Positions 48,839 through 57,207 are shown, numbered from the stretch's first letter. The stretch is DNA of 64,000 nt from SFLA01 sp045595785 (GCA_045595785.1 JAZOBE010000006.1:1-64000); one strand, 5' to 3'. Numbers and translations are program-made. Notes: a model not told the origin generated them from the letters alone.

Positions 48839-49558
48839 ATGGATACAATTAAATTTGACAAGAAAAACGCTGTTGTTATCGCGCACCGCGGTCTTTCCGG
48901 ACTTGAGCGTGAGAATACCAACGTGGCATTCGTTGCCGCAGGTCAGCGCAGCTATTTCGGTGTGGAGACCGACGTTTACCGCACTCTTGACGGCAAATAC
49001 GTGCTCCATCACGATACCTCCACAAAGCGTACCGCTATAGACGATCTTACCATCTATGAATCTACCTTTGATACACTTCGTTCCCTGGTGCTTACGGATA
49101 TCGACGGCGTTACCAAGCGTCCCGACCTCCGCATTCCCACTCTGGAAGAATATATCCGCACCTGCAAGCGCTACGGAAAGGTTTGCGTTCTTGAATTCAA
49201 GACCTCTTATCCCGTAGAGCATATCGCAGAAATGGTAGAGATAATCAAAAAGGAAGAATATCTTGAAAACGTTATCTTTATCTCCTTTGCATACGAAAAT
49301 CTTACCCGTCTGCACGAGGTAGTTCCCGGACATTATTGCCAGTTCCTCGCTTGGCAGTGGACAGACGATCTGTTTGATAACCTTGAGAGAGACGGCATCC
49401 ATCTTGACGCATATTACGGAATTCTTACCGAGGAGCGTGTTGCCGAAGCGCACCGCCGCGGTATCGTAGTAAACGCCTGGACAGTGGACGACCCCAAGAT
49501 AGCAGAGCAGTTGGCTTCTTGGGGAGTAGATCAGATAACCTCAAACATCCTCGAATAG
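48839..49558 (+). CDS. Glycerophosphodiester phosphodiesterase
   Basis: 239 residues, cytoplasmic GDPD without signal or membrane part. Catalytic motifs: 'IAHRGLSGLERENT' (His16, Arg17), 'GVETDVYRTLDGKYVLHHD' (E and D metal ligands, His of H-D), 'LEFKTSYP' and 'VNAWTVDDP'. The usual PENT is RENT here. It hydrolyses glycerophosphodiesters to glycerol 3-phosphate and an alcohol. CAAAGGAG precedes the start. It ends at a strong terminator and forms a single-gene unit. Confidence 0.92.
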   Translation: MDTIKFDKKNAVVIAHRGLSGLERENTNVAFVAAGQRSYFGVETDVYRTLDGKYVLHHDTSTKRTAIDDLTIYESTFDTLRSLVLTDIDGVTKRPDLRIPTLEEYIRTCKRYGKVCVLEFKTSYPVEHIAEMVEIIKKEEYLENVIFISFAYENLTRLHEVVPGHYCQFLAWQWTDDLFDNLERDGIHLDAYYGILTEERVAEAHRRGIVVNAWTVDDPKIAEQLASWGVDQITSNILE

Positions 49559-49568
49559 TGCATAAAAA

Positions 49569-49600
49569 TTTCCCGTAGAACTACTCTACGGGATTTTTTT
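49569..49600 (+). terminator. Terminator after the GDPD gene
   Basis: TCCCGTAGA / TCTACGGGA stem (49571-49579 and 49585-49593) with loop ACTAC and seven Ts. Confidence 0.9.
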
Positions 49601-49617
49601 GCTTTTGCGCTTTTTGT

Positions 49618-49700
49618 GAATTTTCGCGTCGCTAGCTGTAGGTTGCTACAGCTTCCGCTGACTCATCTTCACGCCCAATGCTTTGCGCGGATTTTCGAGT
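49618..49700. repeat. Dispersed palindromic repeat related to 35485-35580
   Basis: GCTGTAG / CTACAGC stem with loop GTTG (49635-49652), followed by TTCCGCT, ACGCCCAATGCTTTGCG. The ordered blocks CTACAGCT, CCGCT, ACGCC and AATGCT-TGCG are shared with 35521-35570. No gene is present between 49559 and 49760. Confidence 0.5.
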
Positions 49701-49760
49701 GGGTTCTTGACATTATCTTCCTAAAAGTGTATCATAATAACACAAAGGAGATTTTTTACA

Positions 49761-50327
49761 ATGGCAAAAAACAACGGGAAATTTAAAAACTGTCTGGAAT
49801 TATTCTGGGCGTTTTTCAAAATAGGCGCATGCACCTTCGGCGGCGGCGCGGCTATGATAAGTTTTATCTCCGCAGAGGCGGTGGATAAGAAAAAATGGAT
49901 AACCAACGAGGAAATGCTGGATATGGTCACCGTGGCGGAATCCACCCCCGGTCCCATAGCAATAAATACCGCTACCTTCGTCGGCTTCCGCGTTGCAGGC
50001 GTTTTGGGCAGTATCCTCGCCACTTTGGGCACCGTAATGCCGCCTCTTGCAATAATGATGTTTATTGCGGCGTTTTTCGATTTCTTCAAAAGTATTGATA
50101 TAATCAACTATATGTTTGCAGGTGTCCGTGTGGGTGTCGTGGCGCTCATACTCAAGGCGTTTATCAAAATGTGGACCTCCTGCAGGAGGGATGCCTTTTA
50201 TTATATCATTTTCGCCGCGGCGTTTTTGGCTGTTGCCGTGTTTGGCATCGGTACCATTCCCGTAATCATCAGCGCAGGCCTCATCGGTGTCGGCAGTGTG
50301 TTGGTTTCTTTAAGGAGGGGTAAATAA
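49761..50327 (+). CDS. Chromate transporter subunit (CHR family), first of a pair
   Basis: 188 residues with about five or six membrane helices. The signature 'FFKIGACTFGGGAAMISFI' and 'VAESTPGPIAINTATFVGFRVAG' define CHR domains. Two half-length proteins together make one transporter in Firmicutes. It should export or exchange oxyanions; chromate is the best known substrate, but the physiological one may differ. AAAGGAG lies upstream. Its stop codon shares a base with the next start (TAATG). Confidence 0.9.
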   Translation: MAKNNGKFKNCLELFWAFFKIGACTFGGGAAMISFISAEAVDKKKWITNEEMLDMVTVAESTPGPIAINTATFVGFRVAGVLGSILATLGTVMPPLAIMMFIAAFFDFFKSIDIINYMFAGVRVGVVALILKAFIKMWTSCRRDAFYYIIFAAAFLAVAVFGIGTIPVIISAGLIGVGSVLVSLRRGK

Positions 50328-50902
50328 TGCTTACTTTACTCGACCTTTTGTGGACCTTTTTCAAAATAGGCGCCTGCACCTTTGGCGGCGGATACGCCAT
50401 GGTAGAGCTGGTGGCTGAGCAGGTAACCTCTCGCGGCTGGATGGAAATGCAGGAGGTAATCGATTTTATCGCCATAAGCGAATCCACCCCCGGACCTATT
50501 GCCATAAATATGGCGACTTACGTCGGCTTCCGTGTGGGCGGAATAGCAGGTGCGATTACCGCAACTCTGGGTGTGGTGCTTCCCTCGCTTATCATTATTA
50601 TGATCATCGCAAAATTTTATAAGCAGTTTATCGCAAACCGCTTTGTTGCCGGCGGTATGAGAGGACTTCGTCCTGCCGCTATCGCACTTATTGCCGCCGC
50701 AGGCGTGTCTATCGCCGCAGAGGTATTTCTCCCCTCGGAATTTCTCAGTGCCCGTCTTTTTACCGGAGAGCTTATCTTCACGATTGCCACACTGGGACTT
50801 TGTCTGTATCTGGTATACAAAAAAGCAAAGCCTCATTACATTCTCATTCTTTCCGCCATGTGCGGTCTGTTGTGGGGAAGCGTACAAAATCTGTTTATGT
50901 AA
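50327..50902 (+). CDS. Chromate transporter subunit (CHR family), second of a pair
   Basis: 191 residues, homologous to the preceding protein: 'FFKIGACTFGGGYAMVELV' and 'ISESTPGPIAINMATYVGFRVGG'. The glycine-rich and PGPIA motifs are the conserved core. It is translationally coupled to the first subunit by a TAATG overlap and has a AAGGAGGGG site inside that gene. The pair presumably forms a heterodimer with opposite membrane topologies, as in the Bacillus ChrA-type pairs. Confidence 0.9.
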   Translation: MLTLLDLLWTFFKIGACTFGGGYAMVELVAEQVTSRGWMEMQEVIDFIAISESTPGPIAINMATYVGFRVGGIAGAITATLGVVLPSLIIIMIIAKFYKQFIANRFVAGGMRGLRPAAIALIAAAGVSIAAEVFLPSEFLSARLFTGELIFTIATLGLCLYLVYKKAKPHYILILSAMCGLLWGSVQNLFM

Positions 50903-50911
50903 CCGCGGTTA

Positions 50912-50940
50912 TTGACATTTTTCGACTTTGGGTGTATAAT
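50912..50940 (+). promoter_or_regulatory. Predicted promoter of the TM2 gene
   Basis: Consensus TTGACA (50912-50917), a 17-base spacer and TATAAT (50935-50940): the best sigma-A promoter match in the window. Confidence 0.85.
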
Positions 50941-50977
50941 CCTTTTATAAATTCTGTATTCAAAGAAGGATAATATT

Positions 50978-51247
50978 ATGGCACAGAAAACAAGACTCAG
51001 AGCAAGCCTTTTCGCATTTTTAATAGGCGGCTTGGGCATACATTCCTTTTATCTCGGCTACAAGACCAAGGGAATACTTCACGTAGTTTTATATTGCGTT
51101 GGCGTTACTCTCTCATTCATTCCTTACGTCGGTTTGTTCGTCGGTCTTCCTTTGGCTATGGGCAACTCCATCTGGGCGCTTGTTGAGGCAATACAGATAG
51201 TTTCCAACCAGAATTACGTTGATGCAAACGGAAATAAACTCGTATAA
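50978..51247 (+). CDS. TM2 domain-containing small membrane protein
   Basis: 89 residues. 'SLFAFLIGGLGIHSFYLGYKTKGILHVVLYCVG' is the first TM2 helix plus the conserved G-x-H-x-F-Y-L-G turn, and 'FVGLPLAMGNSIWALVEAIQI' forms the second helix. The short loop between them is typical. Function is unknown for bacterial members. The gene has an AAAGAAGG site, its own consensus promoter and a terminator, so it is a strongly expressed single-gene unit. Confidence 0.9.
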   Translation: MAQKTRLRASLFAFLIGGLGIHSFYLGYKTKGILHVVLYCVGVTLSFIPYVGLFVGLPLAMGNSIWALVEAIQIVSNQNYVDANGNKLV

Positions 51248-51253
51248 TTTTTT

Positions 51254-51284
51254 CACTCCGGTGTTTTTGCCGGAGTGTTTTTTT
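51254..51284 (+). terminator. Terminator after the TM2 gene
   Basis: CACTCCGG / CCGGAGTG stem (51254-51261 and 51270-51277) followed by seven Ts. Confidence 0.9.
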
Positions 51285-51318
51285 CGGACGCACTGCACGG
51301 TGTATTTTTCTTTTTTGT

Positions 51319-51347
51319 TTGACTTTAAGGGTATATTGGAGTATAAT
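51319..51347 (+). promoter_or_regulatory. Predicted promoter of the 51368-53767 operon
   Basis: TTGACT (51319-51324), a 17-base spacer and TATAAT (51342-51347), 21 bases before the start. Confidence 0.78.
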
Positions 51348-51367
51348 GCTTTTCAGAGGTGATAAGT

Positions 51368-52213
51368 ATGAAATATATAGAAACTTTACATCAGAATCAG
51401 CACATGCAGGGCTTTACCTCCGACGGGACTTATATGTATTGGTCCTTTACGGATACGGTTGTGAAAACCACCCTTGACGGCACGGTGCGCAGATGCGTTC
51501 CCGTAACCGGAGGACATCTTGGCGATATAGATTATTTTGAGGGAAAGCTTTACGCCTCCTTTTTGGGAAACAGCCTTCCCGGCCATCCGTGGAACGATTG
51601 GACATCCTTTAAGATTTACGTTTTTGATGCGGAGACTCTTGAAAATACAGACCGCATAAACCTTGATATTTGCGATTATTATAAATCACTTAAGGGCACA
51701 CCTGAGGATACCAGAGGATTTCAGGCGGTAGACGGCGTTGCCATCGGCAAAATTCCCGGCACCGAGGAGTGGCGTATGTTTGTCGCCAGCGCAGTAGATA
51801 CCGGCGAAGCTTATAGCAACAATATAATTCTCCGCTTTACCCTTGACGGCACTTACGAGACCGAGTATCATTTTCCCACCGGCAACACCGTGTTCGGAAT
51901 ACAGAATCTGGATTACGATGCGTCCACAGGCGAATTCTGGTTCTCCACCTACGGCGGATCCGAGCCGTATCAGCCCAAGGAGACCTTGTATAAGACAGAT
52001 GCCGCACTTACCAAAGTAGATGAAAAATACTGTTATTCCTCTCCTTACGGCTTTGAATGTCTGGGCGACGGCAGATATTATTGCTCCATGCATTGGGGTA
52101 AGAATAAAAACTGCAACGGCGCCGCCTATGAGTGCGATAAGGATTTCTTCAAGGTAAAAAAGACCGAGTTCGAGATAAGAGATTATATCAAACAGTTTAT
52201 AGAGGAAAATTAA
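51368..52213 (+). CDS. Predicted beta-propeller protein of unknown function
   Basis: 281 residues from the ATG at 51368, which follows AGAGGTGATA at correct spacing; an upstream GTG is part of that site. No signal peptide is seen. The sequence has repeated four-strand-like blocks ('GFTSDGTYMYWSFTDTVVKTTLDG', 'HLGDIDYFEGKLYASF', 'IQNLDYDASTGEFWFSTYG'), which suggests a small beta-propeller. No catalytic motif is obvious. It is the first gene of an operon with an SGNH hydrolase lipoprotein (2-base gap) and a HAD phosphatase. Confidence 0.65.
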   Translation: MKYIETLHQNQHMQGFTSDGTYMYWSFTDTVVKTTLDGTVRRCVPVTGGHLGDIDYFEGKLYASFLGNSLPGHPWNDWTSFKIYVFDAETLENTDRINLDICDYYKSLKGTPEDTRGFQAVDGVAIGKIPGTEEWRMFVASAVDTGEAYSNNIILRFTLDGTYETEYHFPTGNTVFGIQNLDYDASTGEFWFSTYGGSEPYQPKETLYKTDAALTKVDEKYCYSSPYGFECLGDGRYYCSMHWGKNKNCNGAAYECDKDFFKVKKTEFEIRDYIKQFIEEN

Positions 52214-52214
52214 A

Positions 52215-53117
52215 ATGAAAAATTTTTTGTTTTTGCTGCTTTCTCTTTTGTGTGTTGTTTCCCTCTGCGCCTGCGACGGGCTTATAGACGTTAACTTCAG
52301 TACCGACGTGGACGTATCTATACTTGAGCAAAACAGCCAAGAGGAGAGTGTCCCCCCGGAAAGCGTTCCCGAAGAGGACATAGTTATCGGTCTTATGCCC
52401 GATGACGTGGTGGTATTCTTGGGCGACTCTATCGCACAGGGATATCTGCTTGAAAACCCCGAAAAGGAAAGATATTCCACCATTATCGCAGAAAAGACCG
52501 GCTGTAAAGTATATAACTACGCTATTCCCGGCAACGACAGCGCAGACCTTATTAAGCTTCTCGCCACCGATACCTGCGAGCAGCTTGAAAACGCTACCGT
52601 CGTTGTGCTTTCCATCGGCGCCAACAACGTGCTCCGCGCGGCAGAGGTACTGCTCCCTTACTATGAGCAGGTGCAGAACGGCGCCGCACCCGAATCTATT
52701 GATATTTCCGAGACGTTTGACATTATCGCCAACGGTATCCAGCAGTTCGAAAAAGAGCTTCCCCAAATAATCTCCGCCATCCGCACAGTAAATACGGATG
52801 CGATGATAGTTATACAGACCGTATATAACCCTTACCGTGATTTTACCGAGTATAAGGTTGAGCAAAACGGACTTCAGCTGTCCTTTGCCGCCTTTTCCGC
52901 AAGCTGTGTCATCGGTGTCAACGACGTTATCAACGATAACGCCAAGGAATTGGGATACGAGGTTTGCGAGGTTTACGAGCCCTTTAAGGAATATGAAGGA
53001 AATCTTATAAACGCTCTTACCGACCTCAGCAACGTAGACCCTCACCCCAACGCAGAGGGACACAAATTGTTGGCAGAATTGGTTATGAGCGCAATAGAGG
53101 AGGGGCAGATACCGTGA
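52215..53117 (+). CDS. SGNH/GDSL hydrolase lipoprotein
   Basis: 300 residues. The lipoprotein signal ends LCAC (Cys20), followed by an acidic Ser/Glu/Pro spacer to about residue 55. The SGNH blocks are clear: block I 'VVFLGDSIAQGY' (Ser72), block II 'YAIPGND', block III 'LSIGANNVLRA' (Asn), and block V 'DPHPNAEGHKLL' (Asp and His). It should act as an esterase or deacetylase on glycans or lipids at the cell surface. It is in an operon with the propeller protein, 1 base after its stop, and overlaps the HAD gene by 4 bases. Confidence 0.9.
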   Translation: MKNFLFLLLSLLCVVSLCACDGLIDVNFSTDVDVSILEQNSQEESVPPESVPEEDIVIGLMPDDVVVFLGDSIAQGYLLENPEKERYSTIIAEKTGCKVYNYAIPGNDSADLIKLLATDTCEQLENATVVVLSIGANNVLRAAEVLLPYYEQVQNGAAPESIDISETFDIIANGIQQFEKELPQIISAIRTVNTDAMIVIQTVYNPYRDFTEYKVEQNGLQLSFAAFSASCVIGVNDVINDNAKELGYEVCEVYEPFKEYEGNLINALTDLSNVDPHPNAEGHKLLAELVMSAIEEGQIP

Positions 53118-53767
53118 AAAAATACCCCTTTATACTTTTCGATCTTGACGGAATGCTGGTAAACACCGATGAAGGCGTGTTTAACTGCGTGTCCTATGCA
53201 CTTGCCAAGTTCGGCATGCTCAACCCCGATAAGGAGCTGCTTAAAAAATATATGGGCCCGCCCCTTAAATATTCCTTTGAGACCTTCAGCGGTCTTTCCA
53301 AGGAACAAAGCGAGCAGGCGCTTGTATATTACCGTGAGCGTTATAAGGATATAGGTATTTTCGAATGCTACGCCTTTGAGGGAATTCCGGAGCTGCTTAA
53401 CGCCCTCCGTAACAGCGGTGTCATTCTCGGTACCGCTACCTCCAAGCCTGAGGAGTATGCACGCAGAATTCTGGAAAAGCTTGATATTGCCAAATATTTT
53501 CACTATATCACAGGCGCGTCCTTTGATGATACCCGTGCCCACAAGGATCAGGTTGTGGTTGAGGCTATCCGCCGTTTCGGCTCTCCTGCCCTTGAGGATA
53601 TTCTGCTTATCGGCGACCGCAAGTATGATACCGAGGGTGCCCATAAGGTAGGCATTGCCTGCTGCGGCGTCTATATGGGCTGCGCCGAGGAAAACGAGCA
53701 CGAATCCGCCGGCGCCGACTATATCGCCCACGGCATAGAAGGTCTTACAAAAATATTGCTTGATTAA
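53114..53767 (+). CDS. HAD hydrolase, phosphoglycolate-phosphatase-like
   Basis: 217 residues starting at GTG, which overlaps the stop of the SGNH gene (GTGA). Motif I 'FDLDGMLVNT' (D10, D12), motif II 'GTATSKP', motif III Lys in 'DTRAHKDQVV' and motif IV 'ILLIGDRKYDTEGA' are all intact. The helical cap between I and II marks subfamily IA, close to the Gph/PpaX-like proteins of Clostridia. It removes phosphate from a small metabolite in the cytoplasm. A shared terminator with the convergent acetyltransferase follows. Confidence 0.9.
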   Translation: MKKYPFILFDLDGMLVNTDEGVFNCVSYALAKFGMLNPDKELLKKYMGPPLKYSFETFSGLSKEQSEQALVYYRERYKDIGIFECYAFEGIPELLNALRNSGVILGTATSKPEEYARRILEKLDIAKYFHYITGASFDDTRAHKDQVVVEAIRRFGSPALEDILLIGDRKYDTEGAHKVGIACCGVYMGCAEENEHESAGADYIAHGIEGLTKILLD

Positions 53768-53772
53768 AACAA

Positions 53773-53812
53773 ATACCCCAAGAAGCCTTTTTAGGCTTCT
53801 TGGGGTATGCTT
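53773..53812. terminator. Bidirectional terminator between HAD and acetyltransferase genes
   Basis: A 16-base stem (ATACCCCAAGAAGCCT with its complement, about 53773-53808) around TTTT, with A/T-rich flanks on each side. Confidence 0.9.
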
Positions 53813-53813
53813 T

Positions 53814-54410
53814 TTACCACTCTATTTTTCTGTCTTTGAAATAATATATTCTGTCCTTTTCGCCAACCTCGCGCAAGATTTTGCAGGGGTTGCCCACCGC
53901 AACCACGCCGGAGGGCAGGTCTTTGGTTACCACGCTTCCTGCGCCGACCACCACGTTGTCTCCGATAGTTATGCCCGGCAGAATTATTGCTCCTGCGCCT
54001 ATCCAGCAGTTTTTGCCGATGCGTACGGGTGCGTTATACTGGTAGCCCTGCTCACGCAGCTCAGGCAGAATGGGATGCCCCGCCGTGGCAACGGTTACGT
54101 TGGGCCCGAACATGGTGTTGTCTCCCACGTAGATGTGGGTATCGTCCACCAGTGTGAGGTTGAAATTCGCATACACGTTTTTGCCGAAATGCACGTGATG
54201 TCCGCCCCAGTTGGCCCGCAAAGGCGGCTCGATATAGCATCCTTCACCAATGTCCGCAAACATTTCCGCAAGCAGCTTTTGCCTTTTTTCCATATCGTGA
54301 GGGCGTGTAAGGTTGTATTCATACTGCTTTTCAAGACAGTCAAGCTGTTTTTCCATTATTTCATCTGCCATTGGCAGGTATAATTCACCTGAATGAAGCT
54401 TGTTCATCAT
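53814..54410 (-). CDS. Maltose/galactoside O-acetyltransferase family protein
   Basis: 198 residues. The N-terminal Mac segment ('SGELYLPMADEIMEKQ') is followed by left-handed beta-helix hexapeptide repeats ('IGEGCYIEPPL', 'FGKNVYANFN', 'VGDNTMFGPN', 'IGKNCWIGAGAIILPGITIGDNVVVGAGSVVTKD'). The catalytic His is in 'TAGHPILP'. It transfers acetyl from acetyl-CoA to sugars in the cytoplasm. AAAGGAGG lies upstream of the start. It is divergent from the transglutaminase-like lipoprotein gene. Confidence 0.92.
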   Translation of the reverse strand: MMNKLHSGELYLPMADEIMEKQLDCLEKQYEYNLTRPHDMEKRQKLLAEMFADIGEGCYIEPPLRANWGGHHVHFGKNVYANFNLTLVDDTHIYVGDNTMFGPNVTVATAGHPILPELREQGYQYNAPVRIGKNCWIGAGAIILPGITIGDNVVVGAGSVVTKDLPSGVVAVGNPCKILREVGEKDRIYYFKDRKIEW

Positions 54411-54440
54411 ATTCCTTTTTCCTCCTTTTGATGTGCTGAG

Positions 54441-54469
54441 TTGACGGCAGGGGATATATGTGCTATAAT
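54441..54469 (+). promoter_or_regulatory. Predicted promoter of the transglutaminase-like lipoprotein gene
   Basis: TTGACG (54441-54446), a 17-base spacer and TATAAT (54464-54469). Confidence 0.75.
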
Positions 54470-54523
54470 TATAATATATTTAAGCCGAAAAAGTCAACCG
54501 ATTTTTTTGAGAGGAAAACAGAT

Positions 54524-55912
54524 ATGAAAAAATTATCAGTATTCATAATAAGCCTTTTGGTTGTGTTGCTTATAGCCGCTTGCGGCACTGCCGAGACGGA
54601 GGTGTCTTCTCCCGATAACTCTATGGCAAGCGTGTCCGAAAGCGGAGAAAGCTCTGATACGGCTGTGTCTGCGGACAATGTATCCGAGACTCCGTCCGAG
54701 GATGTGAGTGACGAACAGGTTTCGGAAGAAATAAGCGACGGAAATTCCTCCGCCCCCACTCAGAGCGAGCCCGAGGAAAGCAAGCCCGAGGAGAGCAAAC
54801 CCGAGGAGAGCAAGCCCGAGGAAAGCAAGCCCGAGGAAAGCAAGCCCGAGGAAAGCAAGCCTGAGGAAAGCAAGCCTGAGGAAAGCAAGCCTGAGGAGAG
54901 CAAGCTTGAGGAGAGCAAGCCCGAGGAGAGCAAGCCCGAGGAGAGCAAGCCCGAGGAGAGCAAGCCCGAGGAGAGCAAGCCTGAGGAGAGCAAGCCCGAG
55001 GAAAGTAAACCCGAAGTAAGCGAGCCCGAGGTAAGCGAGCCCGAGGTAAGCGAGCCGAAGTACGATTATACTACGGGACAAAAGCACGTTTCCATTAAAA
55101 ACACAAGCCGTTATTTGTATTCCACTCTTAACGCAAAGCAAAAAGAATGGTATAAAAAAATCGACCAAGCGGTAAATAATCTGGAAGCCGAGGTGCTTCT
55201 TGACCCGGAGATAATCGAGGGGGACAACTATTACATATATTATCTGTATATGGCTGATAATCCCGAGCATTTTTATCTGGGCAATGAGGTAGGCGTGTTC
55301 TCTGACGGTGTGTCCCAGCATGGACTTTATCTGACATATTCCGACGGAAAGACAGACAACAAATCGGAGAAGGGCACTATCAGCGATGCACTTAAAAACA
55401 GCATTTTAAGCAAAAAAGCCGCTTTTGATAAGGAGATCGCCCGAATAGTATCCACCATCCCTGCCGATGCGCCTGACGTAGTAAAGGAAAAGCTTATATA
55501 CGATTATATCCTTTCCCACGCGGTATACAACACCTCTCCCGTATGGAACACCACCGCACCCGATGATTGGAACGCTTACGGCGTTATTATGAACGGTATC
55601 GGCGTGTGCGAATCTTATTCCGAGGCGTTCCAGCTTCTCTGCCTTTCGGTAGGCATTAACTGTATCGGTGTTGACGGTGATGCAGGCGGAAATCACAAGT
55701 GGAACGCAGTCTGCCTTGATAACGAGTGGTATATGTGCGATATCACCTTTGACGACCCTATCGGCGGACCCGACGGCGCACCTTACCACAAATATTTTAA
55801 CCTTACCACCGCGCAGATGGAAAGCAAAGACCACACTATCGACCAAAGCCATTGGAAGATTCCCACCTGCAACGGCACCAAATATTCTTTTGAAAGCTAT
55901 TTCGGTAAATAA
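54524..55912 (+). CDS. Lipoprotein with Lys-Pro-Glu-Glu-Ser repeats and transglutaminase-like domain
   Basis: 462 residues from the ATG at 54524, after a GAGAGGA site; an earlier in-frame ATG has no site. The lipoprotein signal ends IAAC (Cys20). A Ser/Glu-rich segment leads into 16 five-residue units (mostly KPEES) and three VSEPE units, to about residue 180. The C-terminal domain is transglutaminase-like: 'IYDYILSHAVYNT', the nucleophile Cys in 'GIGVCESYSEAFQLL', His in 'GGNHKWNAVCL' and Asp in 'YMCDITFDDP'. The repeat is probably an extended stalk through the cell wall. The enzyme may cross-link or cleave wall peptides or proteins. Confidence 0.87.
   Translation: MKKLSVFIISLLVVLLIAACGTAETEVSSPDNSMASVSESGESSDTAVSADNVSETPSEDVSDEQVSEEISDGNSSAPTQSEPEESKPEESKPEESKPEESKPEESKPEESKPEESKPEESKPEESKLEESKPEESKPEESKPEESKPEESKPEESKPEESKPEVSEPEVSEPEVSEPKYDYTTGQKHVSIKNTSRYLYSTLNAKQKEWYKKIDQAVNNLEAEVLLDPEIIEGDNYYIYYLYMADNPEHFYLGNEVGVFSDGVSQHGLYLTYSDGKTDNKSEKGTISDALKNSILSKKAAFDKEIARIVSTIPADAPDVVKEKLIYDYILSHAVYNTSPVWNTTAPDDWNAYGVIMNGIGVCESYSEAFQLLCLSVGINCIGVDGDAGGNHKWNAVCLDNEWYMCDITFDDPIGGPDGAPYHKYFNLTTAQMESKDHTIDQSHWKIPTCNGTKYSFESYFGK
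54770..55057 (+). repeat. Coding tandem repeat of 15 bases (KPEES units)
   Basis: About 16 in-frame copies of CCCGAGGAAAGCAAG with a few silent changes (CCT for CCC, GAG for GAA) and one Pro-to-Leu codon, then three degenerate units. Near-identical copies at DNA level imply recent expansion or contraction, so length may vary between strains. A shorter run of the same units is at about 24525-24597. Confidence 0.9.
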
Positions 55913-55926
55913 TTGTAAACTTTTTT

Positions 55927-55957
55927 GAAAGACCTTGATTTTATCGAGGTCTTTCTG
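55927..55957 (+). terminator. Terminator after the transglutaminase-like gene
   Basis: AAAGACCT...AGGTCTTT stem extended by GAT/ATC around TTT (55928-55954). The T tract after it is short. Confidence 0.65.
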
Positions 55958-55998
55958 TTAATATATATACATAAAGATAAGAAGGAGGGCTTTTTCCT

Positions 55999-56274
55999 AT
56001 GAGAAACGAAGATTGGGTAAACCACGCGGAAGACGTTCCCGAAGAGGCTTTGAAGCAGGCGGCTGAAAAAGAGTTTATTAGTCAATCTGAAATTCCTATC
56101 AGAAATTACGGCTTTTATAAATTGTACCAAAGCTATAAAAAACCTATCCTCACTTCTATCGGTCCCATCATTTTCGGAGCTATTGCCCTTATCGTATTTT
56201 TCTGGCCTTACATAAAGGAATGGGTGTCAGACCTTATTGCCCGTATCCCTTGGTTTCAAGGTATGATTTTTTAA
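55999..56274 (+). CDS. Small single-pass membrane protein of unknown function
   Basis: 91 residues. A charged, soluble N-terminal half ('NHAEDVPEEALKQAAEKEFI') is followed by one membrane helix (about 51-71, 'SIGPIIFGAIALIVFFWPYI') and a short amphipathic end. No signal cleavage site is seen, so the N-terminus is probably cytoplasmic. A strong AAGGAGGGC site precedes it. The VanW gene starts 21 bases downstream, so the two form an operon and may act together at the envelope. Confidence 0.7.
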   Translation: MRNEDWVNHAEDVPEEALKQAAEKEFISQSEIPIRNYGFYKLYQSYKKPILTSIGPIIFGAIALIVFFWPYIKEWVSDLIARIPWFQGMIF

Positions 56275-56295
56275 TAAAATGAAAGGCGGCGTGTT

Positions 56296-57141
56296 ATGAA
56301 AAAAAGAACTGCAGGCAGTGTTCAAAAACCTATAAAGCGGTCTGCTCTGCGCGCAAAGCTGGGTATGTGGTATTACGGCAGTATGCGCCGTCTGTATTGG
56401 CTTACCCACCGCAAAATGTTTGCCCGCCAGAGAAAAGAGTATTTCGGCACCGTACAGTTTTCCCACAAGACCCCATTGCTGCGCAAATTGCGGGACGTGG
56501 ATATGCAATATCAATACAACAAAATAGTCAATCTTAAAATAGCCGTAAAACAGCTTGACGGAATAGTTTTGTACCCCGGAGAAACCTTCAGTTATTGGTA
56601 TCTTATCGGCAACACTACCCGAAAAAAGGGATATATAGAGGGAATGGTGCTTAAAAACGGCACCTTCGGCTACGGTGTCGGCGGCGGTCTTTGCCAGATG
56701 TCAAACCTTATTTATTGGATGACCATACATACGCCTCTTACGGTTATTGAGCGGCACCGCCACGGGTACGATGTTTTTCCCGATTCCAAGCGGACACAGC
56801 CCTTCGGAAGCGGCGCCACCTGTTATTATCCTCACGGAGATTTGATGATACGCAACGATACCCACCGCCCGTACCAGCTTTGTGTCCGTGTGGGACAGGA
56901 GTATCTTGAGGGTGAGTGGCGCGCCGTGGGAGAAGCAGAGCTTTATTACGAGGTGGTGGAAAAGGACCACGAGGTAAGAAGCGAATATTGGGGCGGATAT
57001 TCCCGCCACAACAAGCTTTTCAGGCGTGTTTACGATAAGGGCGGAAACTTCCTGCGGGAAGAGTTTGTGGTGCAAAACGATGCCATTATGATGTACCCTC
57101 CCTTTTTAAGCGATACGTATTCCGAAAACAAAAAGGATTAA
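56296..57141 (+). CDS. VanW family protein
   Basis: 281 residues. The VanW domain is clear from about 85 to 195: 'LYPGETFSYWYLIGNTTRKKGYIEGMVL', 'GVGGGLCQMSNLIYWM' and 'ERHRHGYDVFPD'. No signal peptide is present; the basic N-terminus suggests a cytoplasmic location. VanW occurs in some vancomycin-resistance operons, but its biochemical role is not established, and no vanA/B-type ligase or vanX/Y gene is nearby. So resistance should not be inferred. GAAAGGCGG is the ribosome site. Confidence 0.9.
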   Translation: MKKRTAGSVQKPIKRSALRAKLGMWYYGSMRRLYWLTHRKMFARQRKEYFGTVQFSHKTPLLRKLRDVDMQYQYNKIVNLKIAVKQLDGIVLYPGETFSYWYLIGNTTRKKGYIEGMVLKNGTFGYGVGGGLCQMSNLIYWMTIHTPLTVIERHRHGYDVFPDSKRTQPFGSGATCYYPHGDLMIRNDTHRPYQLCVRVGQEYLEGEWRAVGEAELYYEVVEKDHEVRSEYWGGYSRHNKLFRRVYDKGGNFLREEFVVQNDAIMMYPPFLSDTYSENKKD

Positions 57142-57166
57142 AAACCGACATTGTCGGTTTTTTCTT
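57141..57166 (+). terminator. Terminator after the VanW gene
   Basis: AAACCGACA / TGTCGGTTT stem followed by TTTCTTTT. Confidence 0.85.
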
Positions 57167-57177
57167 TTGCACAGCTA

Positions 57178-57207
57178 TTGATTGTTTACTCATATGTATG
57201 GTATAAT
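57178..57207 (+). promoter_or_regulatory. Predicted promoter of the metF-metH operon
   Basis: TTGATT (57178-57183), an 18-base spacer and TATAAT (57202-57207). The 34-base leader is too short to hold a SAM or B12 riboswitch. Confidence 0.65.

Noticed and set aside
54762..55057. Regular 15-base repeats that could be mistaken for a CRISPR array
   Set aside because: The repeats are contiguous with no unique spacers, keep one reading frame and encode KPEES units inside a lipoprotein gene.
56296..57141. Vancomycin resistance
   Set aside because: VanW alone is not a resistance determinant; no D-Ala-D-Lac ligase, VanH, VanX or VanRS genes are present.
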